Assembly: GCA_016946835.1 (NCBI GenBank)
Contig: JACVTC010000042.1
Location: 62,001 to 126,000 of the forward strand
Reading direction: 5' to 3'
From: Neocallimastix lanati (nom. inval.)
Taxonomy: Eukaryota; Neocallimastigomycota; Neocallimastigomycetes; Neocallimastigales; Neocallimastigaceae
Length of the DNA: 64,000 nt
The stretch's first letter is position 1; the number at the start of each line of letters is the position of its first letter. A program made the translations under genes and the position numbers. Shown here piece by piece: positions 19,301 to 28,685 of the stretch. Below the pieces are notes generated by a model. The model was given only the letters and a program-made list of their open reading frames with translations, searched no databases and was not told where the DNA came from.

Positions 19301-20949
19301 TTTAGTGGTACATTAGTGTTTAATAATTTGTGTTTGATCATTTTAATGTCAAAATGTGCTAAACGTCTATGCCATAAATTTAGTTTATCTTGAGTTTTCA
19401 TATTTGTATAATTAATTTCATTGTTAGTATTGATTTTTTCTATATCCTTTAGTTGTAATGGATGTGTAGACAAAAAGAGTTTAAATGTGTTATTCGAATG
19501 AGATAATATATTTATGATTTTATTTTGATGATTGTCATAGATGGTTGCACATGGTTTGTTATGATGACTATTGAAAATTATTTTGTAATTTTGTTGGTTT
19601 AACTTTCCTACCGATAAAAGATTTTTATCAATAAGTGGTGAGTAATATACATCATTGATGATTATTTCTTGATCATTAATGTAACCTTTAAATGTACCAA
19701 TGTATTTTGTAGTTAATATTTCATTATTTGCAAGATAAATTTTTTCATTGCATGTTTTTATATTTATCAATTTATCTTTTCTGTTAGTAATGTTTATTGA
19801 AGCGCCAGAGTCTAAAATCCAGCATATTAATTCTTTATTGTTTACTGGAGTTTGATATTTTCCTTTGTGTATGTAGTTAATGCTTATAGTTTCATTATCA
19901 TTGTAGTCTTTAGTGAAAGAATCTGAATATACTGAATTATAATTATCCTTTTGCATAAAGTTAGCGTAATTTCTCTTTTCATGAAATTGTCTTCTTTGAT
20001 TATTGTTTTTAATATTTTTTCTTTTTCTAAACTTGAGTTTTCTATCTGATAATCTTTTTTTGCATTCATAAAAATAGTGTCCTTTTTTATGACAATAGTT
20101 ACATCTTCCATTTCTTCTAGTTGTTGTTCTTTGGGCATTTTTCTTCATTTTTGGTTTTTTGTTTTTATAATTAGTATTTTCATTTTCAATTGAAAATATC
20201 TTTTTGGCGTTATCAATTTTAATATTATTTGTTTCAATATTATTTGAAATTATTATTTCTGGAACTACACGCTTAACATAGGATGTACATTCTTCCCAAT
20301 TATTTATATATTGGAAAACATTAATATATCTTAAGTTTTCCGGTAAGGTCCTATTTAGTATACCGACTTTAGTACTGCAATTCATGTCACCATCTATTTT
20401 TTCTAGATCATCAATTATATTTTGTAATTCTGACATGAATATATTAATATCCTTTTCTTCATCGTATTTCAGTTCATCTAGTTTTTTCTTGAGTTCCATT
20501 TTTCTTGTTTGTTGGTTCTTAGTAAAAGAGGATTTAAGAAAATTCCATATTTTGTATGCGGTGTTTGCTTTTCCTTCAATCAACTTTTGAGTAATTTCAC
20601 TCAAACTGTTCATAATGATCCATTGGGCAATTATATCATTGTTTATGTCATTCTCTTTCACGTTCAAGTCATACACCAAGGAATCATCAAACTGATCTTC
20701 AGTATATTTTTCGATATTCTCCTTGATATCCCTTTTTCTTAATTTTCTAACTTTTTCTTTAGTTATGTATGTTAATAAATCATTAATACCTAAGAGATTG
20801 ATCATATTTCGTTTCCATCCTCTATAGTTTTCAGTAGTTAATTCGGTCACTCTGTTGAAGCTCTCCGTATAGCTGAAGTTAACTAATCTTCTTGCGTTAT
20901 TCGATTCTTCAACGTTTATCAATTGTGATCTTCCTCTTCTTCCAGTCAT
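16399..20949 (-). CDS. Copia Gag-Pol polyprotein (Gag, protease, integrase, RT, RNase H)
   Basis: 1516 residues in copia order. Gag ~1-270, then the CCHC knuckle CNYCHKKGHYFYEC (~283-297). Protease at ~378 (CWILDSGASINIT). Integrase with the HHCC region (LWHRRLAHF, KCPLCIQSK, ~527-560), catalytic D in HMDLVGPLP, D in IRSDNGTEF and E in NGKAERFNG (~578-680). A poly-Asn linker (~850-940) separates integrase from RT. RT shows SRWIFKFKRN, RLVAKGYTQQEG, DINAAFLNAP and the catalytic YVDD (~1200). RNase H shows DADYAGD and STAESEYYSL (~1360-1430) and a KHMDIRVHYIRE tail. No lesion. The start is the first ATG after the leader (MTGRRGRSQL). The protein should be active. Confidence 0.95.
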   Translation of the reverse strand: MTGRRGRSQLINVEESNNARRLVNFSYTESFNRVTELTTENYRGWKRNMINLLGINDLLTYITKEKVRKLRKRDIKENIEKYTEDQFDDSLVYDLNVKENDINNDIIAQWIIMNSLSEITQKLIEGKANTAYKIWNFLKSSFTKNQQTRKMELKKKLDELKYDEEKDINIFMSELQNIIDDLEKIDGDMNCSTKVGILNRTLPENLRYINVFQYINNWEECTSYVKRVVPEIIISNNIETNNIKIDNAKKIFSIENENTNYKNKKPKMKKNAQRTTTRRNGRCNYCHKKGHYFYECKKRLSDRKLKFRKRKNIKNNNQRRQFHEKRNYANFMQKDNYNSVYSDSFTKDYNDNETISINYIHKGKYQTPVNNKELICWILDSGASINITNRKDKLINIKTCNEKIYLANNEILTTKYIGTFKGYINDQEIIINDVYYSPLIDKNLLSVGKLNQQNYKIIFNSHHNKPCATIYDNHQNKIINILSHSNNTFKLFLSTHPLQLKDIEKINTNNEINYTNMKTQDKLNLWHRRLAHFDIKMIKHKLLNTNVPLKCPLCIQSKIKNKPYPKSEHKSQHIFELIHMDLVGPLPDSIYGNKYFFTILDDFSRYGWVLFLKSKSDTYSAFYNWFRYIKNKYNIRIKYIRSDNGTEFVNIKFKEFCFQYGIQHQLTIPYNPQQNGKAERFNGTLINAAKTLLNDAKLSHQFWEDAVDTANYVRNRLPHKGIFNKIPYEILNKTKIDYSNIRVFGCKVFFFIPKNFRSKFDNNASPGIFLGYSNNPTGYKILDITNNKIVLSRNVEFFESNPGNSYCTHCNQNISNFIPNHEIRRNNNYFDNNSYSPNIISNNYHNNTDLPNTTHIHKSNTKNNYKNPKINNNKNKINNNNKNNNNDNNINNNNNNNNNYNNNNNNNNNNNNNNNNNNNINNNNNINNNNNINNNNINDSNTNDKNITPISTSHDHIDINNVIKNVKTKRNNTENSIDNKRKTDNINIDKKDNKKKKYNEKLREPFNYDDIKNLLDKTEWLESIKEELQNMESLHVFESVEKIPEGANITASRWIFKFKRNSAGEIIKRKSRLVAKGYTQQEGIDFHETFSPTLKSDSIRIFTALAVQNNFQIHHIDINAAFLNAPLKEEIYMKPPKGHEDYNKKYWKLRKAIYGLKQSGKHWNDELDKYIKKIGYRRIISEPCLYLKENKYNNISSILAVYVDDILLAGKREEIKNTKNLIKEKFKIKDIGKVNFIIGIKFIKHKNGYFLNQFRYIEEILEKFGMKNSVPSRNTKPILDEELRKNKIDKTKYRSAIGNLLYLAISTRPDIIYSVGKAARRSKDPNLEDWENVLKILRYLKGTIKYGLNFTKEQGIKAFVDADYAGDLETRRSTTGFLITIGNTPTSWCSKLQHCVSTSTAESEYYSLSECSKHCIWYLNLLNEFGLNMKSIEININNKAAIFNAKNQSINPKTKHMDIRVHYIRELIRNNKIKLKYIKSQYNLADGFTKYLSNGQMDNFRNSILTNINDINDIEV

Positions 20950-22105
20950 TTTGCTTAATAATATTTTAATAAAATAAGAGATTTTGTTTCAAGTAGTTAA
21001 TTAAATTTATTTGTTTTCACTTTATTAATTATTTTTCTAAAAAGATTAAAGTACAGATTCTTTATATATTTAAACATTATAAATTTAATTTAATATATTA
21101 TAAATTGTTATATTTATTAAATATAATTATTTCTGGTTTTGTTTGTAACGAATAAATATTTTTGTTTTGTCATCTGATGAGCTGATGAACATTGTTATTA
21201 TGTTTTGTTATTAATGTTAATATATTTTTAATTTAAAAAAAAAATTTCTTGAATTTATTTTATTTGTTAGTGTTAAATTACTGTATAATTGAATGATAAT
21301 TAATATTGACTTTTGATTGGTTTCTATAAGTAGAATCTAATTTCATTGAAGTGTTGAAGTAGTTTAATATAATTTATTACGTACTTAAAAGATTGGTTTT
21401 ATTGTTATATTGATTTAATGATATATATTAAATTAAATTAAATATTATCACCTGTTTGATCATTATTTTCAACATTTTATTAAAGTTGACTATAAAATGA
21501 ATATTATTATTTATATATTATATTTTCAACTTTTTATTTCAGTTGACCATTATCAAATTAATTTAATTTACTTTTGTATTATGTTTTCAACTTAATATTC
21601 ATTTTTCAATTTTATCAAATTTTAATTCAATTATTTTCAACTTATTTCTTAGTTGACTATTATTAAATTAATGTTAGTTGACTATTGCGTTGATTTTTCA
21701 ACTTAACATTCATTCTCTTAATTTATCAAATTTTATTACAGTTATTTTCAACTTTAATAATTTGGTTAGATGACTATTATACATCATTTTCATCTTAACC
21801 TATGTTGACTATTACTAAAAACATTTAATTATTTTTTTATTTTCAAAATATCTTTTAAGTGCCTTTTTTTATTTCTATTTTATATTATTTTGTTTCAATT
21901 TTATGAATTTATTTTTTTTAAATTGGTACTCAATATTTTATTAATGTTTTAAAACGTGCTTTTTCTTTTATTTTGTTTTATTTGTATTATAATTTAATTT
22001 TTTTATATGTGTGTTTAATTTTTAGTAATTTTAATGTGTTATTTTTTTTTATATTTGGTATTTAATAAATGTTAATGAAAATCGAAAAATTATGTTAGTA
22101 ATAAT

Positions 22106-22142
<37 letters not shown>

Positions 22143-22153
22143 GAAAAGTGAAT
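20950..22153 (-). other. Copia leader with a hairpin array
   Basis: About 1.2 kb of non-coding sequence between the 5' LTR and gag. Between ~21470 and 21815 it carries repeated inverted motifs, in forward view TTAGTTGACTAT...TTTTCAACTTAA, spaced 25-70 bases, with a variant TTAGATGA...TCATCTTAA (21765-21797) that keeps pairing. Similar arrays lie at 63330-63930 and, as GCTGA...TCAGC, at 58002-58070. A T-run of about 29 bases is at 22110-22138. Confidence 0.6.
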
Positions 22154-22277
22154 TGTCAATTATAATAATACAATTATTTATACACTTTAACATTTATTTA
22201 TATAAAACTATTGGTTAAATATTTAATTTATAACATAAACCATTAATATACTATTTTAATAGTTTCTTACTTCTGAC

Positions 22278-22278
<1 letters not shown>
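22154..22278 (-). repeat. 5' LTR of the copia element
   Basis: 125 bp, identical to the 3' LTR, followed on the right by an A-run of about 28 bases. No TGG-type primer site is evident just inside it. Confidence 0.9.
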
Positions 22279-22308
<30 letters not shown>

Positions 22309-22427
22309 AAGTGGACGATTATATCAACTAAATAAATTTAAGTAAGCGAATAAATTATAATATTTTAAATAAACTAAAAGTGAGTGAATATATTTATAAT
22401 TACTAGATAAATTATTAAGAAAAGTAA

Positions 22428-25400
22428 ATGGATAAAAATAAGAGTAATAAGGCGCCTGAAAACACAAGAAAAACCACAAGGAGTGGTTCTCTGAAGAGTT
22501 CGGTGGGCAGCGTGACTGCAGAGAGTAGTCCTACGCCTGTAGAAGCACCTCCATCTCGACGCCAAAATACAGGAGACAAGAAAATGACTACTACTCCTGA
22601 GAAATCAGCTGCTTCTAAACCTAAACCAGCTGCGGCGTCTGAGAAGAGTCAACCCGAGGCTAGTAAACCTGATGCCAGTAGGCTAGGAACTAACCAAGGA
22701 GAAAGTTCAAGCAAAAATGTTAATGCTGGAGCGATGGACTTTGCTGCTTTGCTGAGTAAGCAGATGGAGGACTTTAAGAACATGATAATAAGCACTCAGC
22801 AACAGACGGCTGCAATGATAGAACAGATGCAAAACCAAAGTGAAATGAGATTCGCTAAAATTGAAGCCGAACTAAGCAACTTTATCCCCGCTGTGGACCA
22901 ACGATTTGGAGAGGTTGAGAGGCGTGTGGAAGAAGAGGAGTCTAGTAGCCAAGCTAGTGTGCTAGAGCTTCAAAAGGTACAAGCGTATCTAAGTCAGCAA
23001 CTTGCTGAAAGTAAAGATAAAGAGGCCGCTGTTAAAGCTGAAATCAAAAAGATTGAAACCTATCTGGATGCGGACCAGATAAAAGGAAAACAAATACAAC
23101 AAGACCTAGAGGATAAAGGTCAAAAATTGTTCAAGATTGAGGAATTCTTGGATGCGAACCAAGAAAGGGATAAGGTACACTTGAATGAGCTCGAAGAAAA
23201 AATCGAGAAGCTAATGGCCATTAACCAGGTACAGCAACAGGAGATTGAACGACTGGGTAAGCTGGCTTTGGATGCTCAGAATAAGGAGCAGGCATCAACG
23301 AGCAAACCTTTCCCACTACACATAGATACTAAAGAAGCAAGATACGGTAGTTATCACCACTTCACACCGCCTATAATGAACAGAAGTGCGACGGAAGATG
23401 TGGTTATGACCGACGCGTACCCTGTGGAGTACGAACGAGACATCCCAATGTTCAATGGTGAAAATGGAGATGTAGAATCATTTATTGACAGGTTAAAAAG
23501 GTACTTTGGTAGACACCAGAAGTATTACCAAAGCGAGTCCACGGCTATGTTGTACTTTATTGAGGACCACTTACAAGGAACTGCTAAGAAGTGGTACCAA
23601 ATGGACGAAGTATTCAAACAACGAGATGACCCACAACCTCAAAGGTTGATGGATAGATTGCTGAAGGAATTTAAAAGCGAAAGAACGTTGGAAGAAGTTA
23701 AAACAGCAATGCTTAAACTTAGGCACGATTGGGGTAAAACCTATGAATACCTATCAGAATTCAATAGGTTAAGTAGAATACTTCAGCTAACAGATGAAAC
23801 CAAAAGACTACTACTCGTACAACAAGTTAGACCATCGGTTCGTGAAGCCTTTTATGATCTGCCTGCAGAAAAGCAAACCTTAGAAGATTACGTGACTTGT
23901 CTAAGGAGATGCGACACATTCCCCGCGGATTACAAAGACGATTACCTAGAAAGATACGAATACAACCGCGAGAGGAAGATAGCCATCATGGCCCTACTTG
24001 GAATGATGGACCCGCGAAGACCCTCCAAGGATATTGAAGCCAAAAGAAGGAGGAACAGCGATAATCGCCGAGGCGATAAAAGAGATTTCAGTAGGAAAGA
24101 GCCTACTAAGCAAAATAATTACGATAAAAACAAGAAAGATGGATATAACCACAATAGTGGTAAAGATTTCAGTACGAGACCAAGCGAAAAACAAAATTAC
24201 TATAAGGACTCACGTACCAGTAGTAATAATCCAATCCCCAAGACAGCACTTCTAATGCAAGCTGGGTCTGAGTGCGAAGAATTTGTTCCTGAGGCCAAGA
24301 TAAGTAATCTTCGTACCAAAGAGGGGCTCCAAGATTTAAATGTGCTGTACGATACTGGATCACAGATCAACATGATCCATCCGCAGTTAGCCAAGGAGAT
24401 GGGACTCAAGACAGAAGACCGTCCCTTAACGTTCACTACTGCCGCTGGTAAAGTGCTGATACCACAGGTTACGGAAGAGTTCAAGATTAAGATTAAGCTG
24501 GTCGAAGAGCGTACTGGTAAAGTCAAATGGTATGACTTTAATACAAGATGCAGGCTAGTCGAGGCTATGCCGAGAACGATCATTCTGGGATCAAGATTCA
24601 TGGATAGACATTTAATCTATAGAAAGATTGACGTCCAGGATCAACAGCCTAAGGTATATAAAATAGATGGAGAAAGACCAGGGCTACCAGATGTAGACTC
24701 ACCAGAAGAGTGCGCAGGTGAAAGTATCTACATGGTACAACTCCCAGAAGAAAGAGAAGAAGCTGTGCAAAAGGAGATTCAACCTACAGCGAGAATTACC
24801 AAAATTATAAATCAGGTTATTGATAACCAGAAGTTGAAGGATACGGTGTATGAATTAACGAGGCAATATTACCGTGATAGAGGAATTGAGTATACGATGG
24901 ATTACTACGATTATTTAGTGGATTACGATAAATGGGCAGATTGGTTCAAGGTACAAAAGACTAAAAATCTAAAGGAGAGTGAAATCAATAAAAACCCTAC
25001 GGAAAGTAGTGCACAAAAAGATAGCCAGACAAAAGATCATCTAGCCATGATCACACAAGAGGATTCGGTAGCGGAAACAATCAGAAAAGTGGGACTTGAG
25101 AAGCTATTGTCAATAGGCGAAATTATAGATAAGTATTATGGTGACTTAACGGAAGCATTCAATGAAGAAATCGCTGAGACATTACCAGAGCACAGGCCGT
25201 ATGATTGTAAAATAGAACTAGAGCCTGATGCACCACTTTATAAAGGAGCTATCTACCCAACGAGTCCTAAAGAAGAGAAAGCACTTAAAGAATATATTGA
25301 TGAAAATTTAGCTAAGGGGTTTATAAGAAGGTCAGAATCTCCGGCGGGTTACCCTGTATTGTTCGTGCCGAAGAAATCAGGTGAGCTACGACTTTGCATG

Positions 25401-26561
25401 GATTATCGCAAACTGAACCAATGGACTAAACGCAACGCCTATCCGATCCCAAGAATTAGTGCAGTGTTCGAAGCTATGAAAGGAGCAGTTGTGTTCTCCA
25501 AGTTCGACCTAAAATCTGCCTATAACTTGGTACGAATTCGAGAAGGTGATGAGTACAAGACAGCCTTCAACACCAAGTTTGGACACTTTGAGCATTTGGT
25601 AATGCCTTTTGGGTTAACCAATGCACCAGCAGTGTTCCAAAGCTTCGTGAATGATGTCTTCAGCGAGGATATCGGGAAGTACTGTCAAGTCTACCTAGAT
25701 GACATCGTCGTATATTCCAAAACCTTGGAGGAACATGTAAAGCATGTTCGAACGATTTTAAAGAAGCTGATACAACATAAACTCGTAGCTAAGATGTCCA
25801 AATGTGAGCTACATAAGTTAAAGATCTCATTTTTAGGCCATGTGGTCAGCAAGGATGGTGTAGAGACTGACCCAGAAAAGATTAAGGCCGTGGCAGAATG
25901 GCCACAACCAGAAAACATCAAGCAGATGCAAAGCTTCTTAGGCTTTTGCAATTATTACAGGAATTTTATTAAGAATTTCTCTGAAATAGCCAAACCGTTA
26001 TTTAAAATGACCTCAAAGAAAGAAAAATTTGAATGGAGCGAAGAAGGATTGGCCGCGTTTCACCAATTAAAGGAAATGCTTACCTCTCCGCCAGTACTAG
26101 CTTACCCTGACCACGAGAAACAGTTCTTCGTTGAATGTGATGCTAGTAATTACGCGATAGGAGGTGTGCTGTCACAGAAAGGAGACGATGGTACCCTTCA
26201 CCCCATATATTATTATTCTAAGACACTTAGTAAGGCTGAAGTAAATTATTCGATTACAGAGAAAGAACTATTAGCCATTAAGACTGCTTTTACAGAATGG
26301 CGACACTTGCTTCAAGGTGCGAAGCATAAGATTATTGTTTATAGTGACCACAGAAATCTGTTGTTCGCTACCAAACCACAATTACTAACTCCTAGGCAAA
26401 TTAGATGGCAAGAACTATTCGCCACATACTGGTTTGAAATAGTTTACAAACCTGGGAAGAAAAATGGTAAAGCTGATGCCCTCTCAAGAGTTGAAACAGA
26501 GAAAACTGAGGGTAAAGAATTTGATAAAGATAGTCTATTAAAACCTGATCAATTGGTATGA
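22428..26561 (+). CDS. Element B Gag-protease-RT-RNase H polyprotein
   Basis: 1377 residues. Residues 1-~290 are a charged N-terminal region with long coiled coil (repeated DKxAAVKAEIKKIETYLDA-type helices). The Gag domain is at ~335-510 (FNGENGDVESFIDRLKRYFG, GTAKKWYQMD). A basic tail lacks a CCHC knuckle. Protease at ~641 (VLYDTGSQINMIHP). RT at ~940-1140 with SPAGYPVLFVPKKSG, LCMDYRKLNQWT, FSKFDLKSAYN, MPFGLTNAPAVFQSF and YLDD at ~1087. RNase H at ~1234 onward (ECDASNYAIGG, YSDHRNLLF, GKADALSRV). It ends at a UGA, after which the same frame continues to integrase. Codons are far richer in G+C than in neighbouring elements, suggesting a different origin or a young arrival. Confidence 0.93.
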   Translation: MDKNKSNKAPENTRKTTRSGSLKSSVGSVTAESSPTPVEAPPSRRQNTGDKKMTTTPEKSAASKPKPAAASEKSQPEASKPDASRLGTNQGESSSKNVNAGAMDFAALLSKQMEDFKNMIISTQQQTAAMIEQMQNQSEMRFAKIEAELSNFIPAVDQRFGEVERRVEEEESSSQASVLELQKVQAYLSQQLAESKDKEAAVKAEIKKIETYLDADQIKGKQIQQDLEDKGQKLFKIEEFLDANQERDKVHLNELEEKIEKLMAINQVQQQEIERLGKLALDAQNKEQASTSKPFPLHIDTKEARYGSYHHFTPPIMNRSATEDVVMTDAYPVEYERDIPMFNGENGDVESFIDRLKRYFGRHQKYYQSESTAMLYFIEDHLQGTAKKWYQMDEVFKQRDDPQPQRLMDRLLKEFKSERTLEEVKTAMLKLRHDWGKTYEYLSEFNRLSRILQLTDETKRLLLVQQVRPSVREAFYDLPAEKQTLEDYVTCLRRCDTFPADYKDDYLERYEYNRERKIAIMALLGMMDPRRPSKDIEAKRRRNSDNRRGDKRDFSRKEPTKQNNYDKNKKDGYNHNSGKDFSTRPSEKQNYYKDSRTSSNNPIPKTALLMQAGSECEEFVPEAKISNLRTKEGLQDLNVLYDTGSQINMIHPQLAKEMGLKTEDRPLTFTTAAGKVLIPQVTEEFKIKIKLVEERTGKVKWYDFNTRCRLVEAMPRTIILGSRFMDRHLIYRKIDVQDQQPKVYKIDGERPGLPDVDSPEECAGESIYMVQLPEEREEAVQKEIQPTARITKIINQVIDNQKLKDTVYELTRQYYRDRGIEYTMDYYDYLVDYDKWADWFKVQKTKNLKESEINKNPTESSAQKDSQTKDHLAMITQEDSVAETIRKVGLEKLLSIGEIIDKYYGDLTEAFNEEIAETLPEHRPYDCKIELEPDAPLYKGAIYPTSPKEEKALKEYIDENLAKGFIRRSESPAGYPVLFVPKKSGELRLCMDYRKLNQWTKRNAYPIPRISAVFEAMKGAVVFSKFDLKSAYNLVRIREGDEYKTAFNTKFGHFEHLVMPFGLTNAPAVFQSFVNDVFSEDIGKYCQVYLDDIVVYSKTLEEHVKHVRTILKKLIQHKLVAKMSKCELHKLKISFLGHVVSKDGVETDPEKIKAVAEWPQPENIKQMQSFLGFCNYYRNFIKNFSEIAKPLFKMTSKKEKFEWSEEGLAAFHQLKEMLTSPPVLAYPDHEKQFFVECDASNYAIGGVLSQKGDDGTLHPIYYYSKTLSKAEVNYSITEKELLAIKTAFTEWRHLLQGAKHKIIVYSDHRNLLFATKPQLLTPRQIRWQELFATYWFEIVYKPGKKNGKADALSRVETEKTEGKEFDKDSLLKPDQLV

Positions 26562-28103
26562 TTTGATGACGTAGATGGAGAAGCTAGTTATCTAGCCTTA
26601 GCTACCAATTTCGTGGATGATATCAAGCAGGCCTACCGACAGGACAAAATGGCCCAAGAGATTATGGAAGATCTAGCAGAAGATGCCAGAAATAATTATA
26701 ACAAGAAGCATTGGCTAGAAGTAGATGGCCTTCTGGTTAGAAAGGAAAACCCTGAACAAATTTACGTGCCCACAACGTTCAGGAAAACAATTATTCAATT
26801 AAACCATGACTCGGAGTACGCAGGACACTTGGGAATTGATAAAACTTCGGACCTAGTATCTAGGAATTTCTACTGGCCGAAGATGAGGAAGGATATATCA
26901 GGCTACGTGAAAGCTTGTAGAACCTGCGCTACTAAGAAGGATGATCGCCATAAAGAATATGGTACTGCGGTAAGAGTTCCGGTCGCAGAATTACCCTGGC
27001 AAGAGGTACAATTGGATTTTATAACTGATCTGCCAGTGAAGAGTAGAGTAAGGACCAATAGTGGTTATGTTTGGGAAACGAAAAGAGCAGGTTGTATCTT
27101 AGTATGCTGCGATAAATTAACCAAGATGATACACCTGATAGGATTCAAACATGTGCCCAACGCTAACGAGACTGCTGACGCATTCCTAAAGGAGATTTAC
27201 AGGTTGCATGGATTCCCTAAGGTAGTTACAACTGATAGAGGAGTTCAGTTCACCAGTCAGGTATGGAAGGAGCTACTAGAGTTCTTCGGGACCGAAGTAA
27301 ACCATGCTACCACTAGTCACCACGAGACAGTAGGTCAAGTGGAAAGGAACAATGTCTACGTAGAGACTTATTTACGGTGCTTTGTGGAAACTTACGATGA
27401 TGAAAGTTGGATGGACTACTTGTTCTTAGCAGAGTTCTGCTATAACAACGCAATCCACGCTTCTACCCAACAATCTCCTTTCCTCACCTTATATAACTAC
27501 CAGGTACACAACTCCCCTAAGACAGCCGATTTAGTACACTCGTTAGGTGAAGCTAAAATGATCGATAGCTTTGCTCACAACTTGGGAAACCTAAAGCACA
27601 TCCTAGAAATCGCCCAAACAAGATACCTGGATAATATGGATAGGACCCGTACAGATAATTACCCTAGGTACAGGTTGTTAGATAAAGTATGGCTAAAGAA
27701 ACCTGAAAATTATGACGCGTTGCCATTCTACAAACTTACAACAAGAAAATTCGGACCATTCAAGGTAGTTGGTGTCGACGAAGAAAAGAAGAATTATAGA
27801 TTAGATATAAGTCGTTCACCTTTCCCAAATATGTACCCAGTGTTCCATGTGAGTGAATTGGAACCATTCTACAAATTACCTAAAACATTAGTGCCGGCTC
27901 CTGCAGGAAACCAAAAGATAATTCATATCCTTGGATCAAGGAAACACCAAGGACTTTATCAATACCTGGTTGCGTACCAGAATGATAAACAAGAGTGGGT
28001 CAACGCCGACGTGATCGACGACAATCCTCACTACGCAGAATTGCTGGAGGATTACCAAGATTTTAGCTATAGCCAGTTCATCGCTAGCGTCGTCAACCAT
28101 TAG
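26562..28103 (+). CDS. Element B integrase with chromodomain (in frame after a UGA)
   Basis: Directly continues the upstream frame after the single UGA at 26559-26561 (FDDVDGEASYLALAT and on); the first plausible internal start is a GTG at 26613. HHCC zinc module: YAGHLGIDKTSDLVSRNFYW then ACRTCATKK. DDE core: QLDFITDLP, TTDRGVQFTSQVW, and E in VGQVERNNVY. GPY/F module: KFGPFKVVGVDEEKKNYRLD, YPVFHVSELEPF. The last ~60 residues (ILGSRKHQGLYQYLVAYQND, EWVNADVIDDNPHYAELLED) match a chromodomain fold pattern with W and Y positions, though the aromatic cage is incomplete. Chromodomains of this class direct integration to chromatin. Confidence 0.9.
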   Translation, partial: FDDVDGEASYLALATNFVDDIKQAYRQDKMAQEIMEDLAEDARNNYNKKHWLEVDGLLVRKENPEQIYVPTTFRKTIIQLNHDSEYAGHLGIDKTSDLVSRNFYWPKMRKDISGYVKACRTCATKKDDRHKEYGTAVRVPVAELPWQEVQLDFITDLPVKSRVRTNSGYVWETKRAGCILVCCDKLTKMIHLIGFKHVPNANETADAFLKEIYRLHGFPKVVTTDRGVQFTSQVWKELLEFFGTEVNHATTSHHETVGQVERNNVYVETYLRCFVETYDDESWMDYLFLAEFCYNNAIHASTQQSPFLTLYNYQVHNSPKTADLVHSLGEAKMIDSFAHNLGNLKHILEIAQTRYLDNMDRTRTDNYPRYRLLDKVWLKKPENYDALPFYKLTTRKFGPFKVVGVDEEKKNYRLDISRSPFPNMYPVFHVSELEPFYKLPKTLVPAPAGNQKIIHILGSRKHQGLYQYLVAYQNDKQEWVNADVIDDNPHYAELLEDYQDFSYSQFIASVVNH

Positions 28104-28116
28104 TAGCTTGCTCCTT

Positions 28117-28126
28117 GGGAGAGGCC
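28117..28126 (+). other. Polypurine tract of element B
   Basis: GGGAGAGGCC immediately before the 3' LTR (TGTAACAG at 28128), 14 bases after the integrase stop: the expected site for plus-strand priming. Confidence 0.65.
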
Positions 28127-28127
28127 T

Positions 28128-28684
28128 TGTAACAGATACATGGTAACTTCAAGCCTATCCAATGATAGTTCTTTGGTTACGTAACGTATCTCTAAACAGC
28201 TAGCAATTTCGGCTAATCAAATAAAATCTTTTATTTCTTTCGTACATTAAATTTTATTATTTTATAAATAATTATATAGTTAAATATTTATTTAAATATA
28301 TTTTATTTAGTGATTAGTAAACTAAGTTAAATTAAATTATTTACCAATCATAGTATTATTGACATGTATAAATAATAATGGAACTTGTAACTGTAACGCA
28401 CTAGCGTTACTATTAACGTAAATTGTTATTATAAATATTAATATTGATAAATAAAAATATAATTATTAAATAAAAAATATTACTCAGTGTAAGCCCAGTA
28501 ACTGATAACAAATAGAGTTATAAAGTACTGCGCTATACTCTAGTGTAAAAAGAAATAATAATTATAGAATTAATTAATTTAGTGTTTATTATTAACAACT
28601 CGAATAGAGAGGTGTTAAGTTATCTTAGCCTTTAGATTTAATTATTATTCGTTATTTTAGTTAATAATAAACTTACCTTTTACA
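28128..28684 (+). repeat. 3' LTR of element B
   Basis: 557 bp, about 99% identical to the 5' LTR. One base separates its end from the LTR of element C. Confidence 0.9.
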
Positions 28685-28685
28685 C

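Larger units (their letters stand above)
16223..22278 (-). mobile_element. Ty1/copia retrotransposon (complete, intact ORF, identical LTRs)
   Basis: Short 125-bp LTRs at 16223-16347 and 22154-22278 appear base-for-base identical (sense TGTCAGAAG...ATTGACA). One uninterrupted 1516-residue Gag-Pol lies between them. AGGAGGAA abuts the 3' LTR as polypurine tract. A leader of ~1.2 kb precedes gag. Identical LTRs and an open frame indicate a very recent insertion into the leader of element B. No target duplication is visible: a long T-run lies on the left and an A-run on the right. AGTGAAT precedes both LTRs in forward view, so the LTR may be 7 bp longer. Confidence 0.93.
14874..28684 (+). mobile_element. 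Chromodomain gypsy element B (Tf1/sushi-like), interrupted by a copia element
   Basis: 557-bp LTRs at 14874-15430 and 28128-28684 (TGTAACAG...CTTTTACA, about five differences). The leader is 15431-16215 plus 22279-22427, split by the copia insertion. A long Gag-PR-RT-RH frame is followed, after one in-frame UGA, by an integrase with a C-terminal chromodomain, then a purine-rich tract abutting the 3' LTR. The coding region is markedly richer in G+C than anything else in the window. Flanks (CAATC left, CTGTA right) give no target duplication, so one side may be rearranged. Chromodomain plus a self-complementary primer site matches the Tf1/sushi group. Confidence 0.9.
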
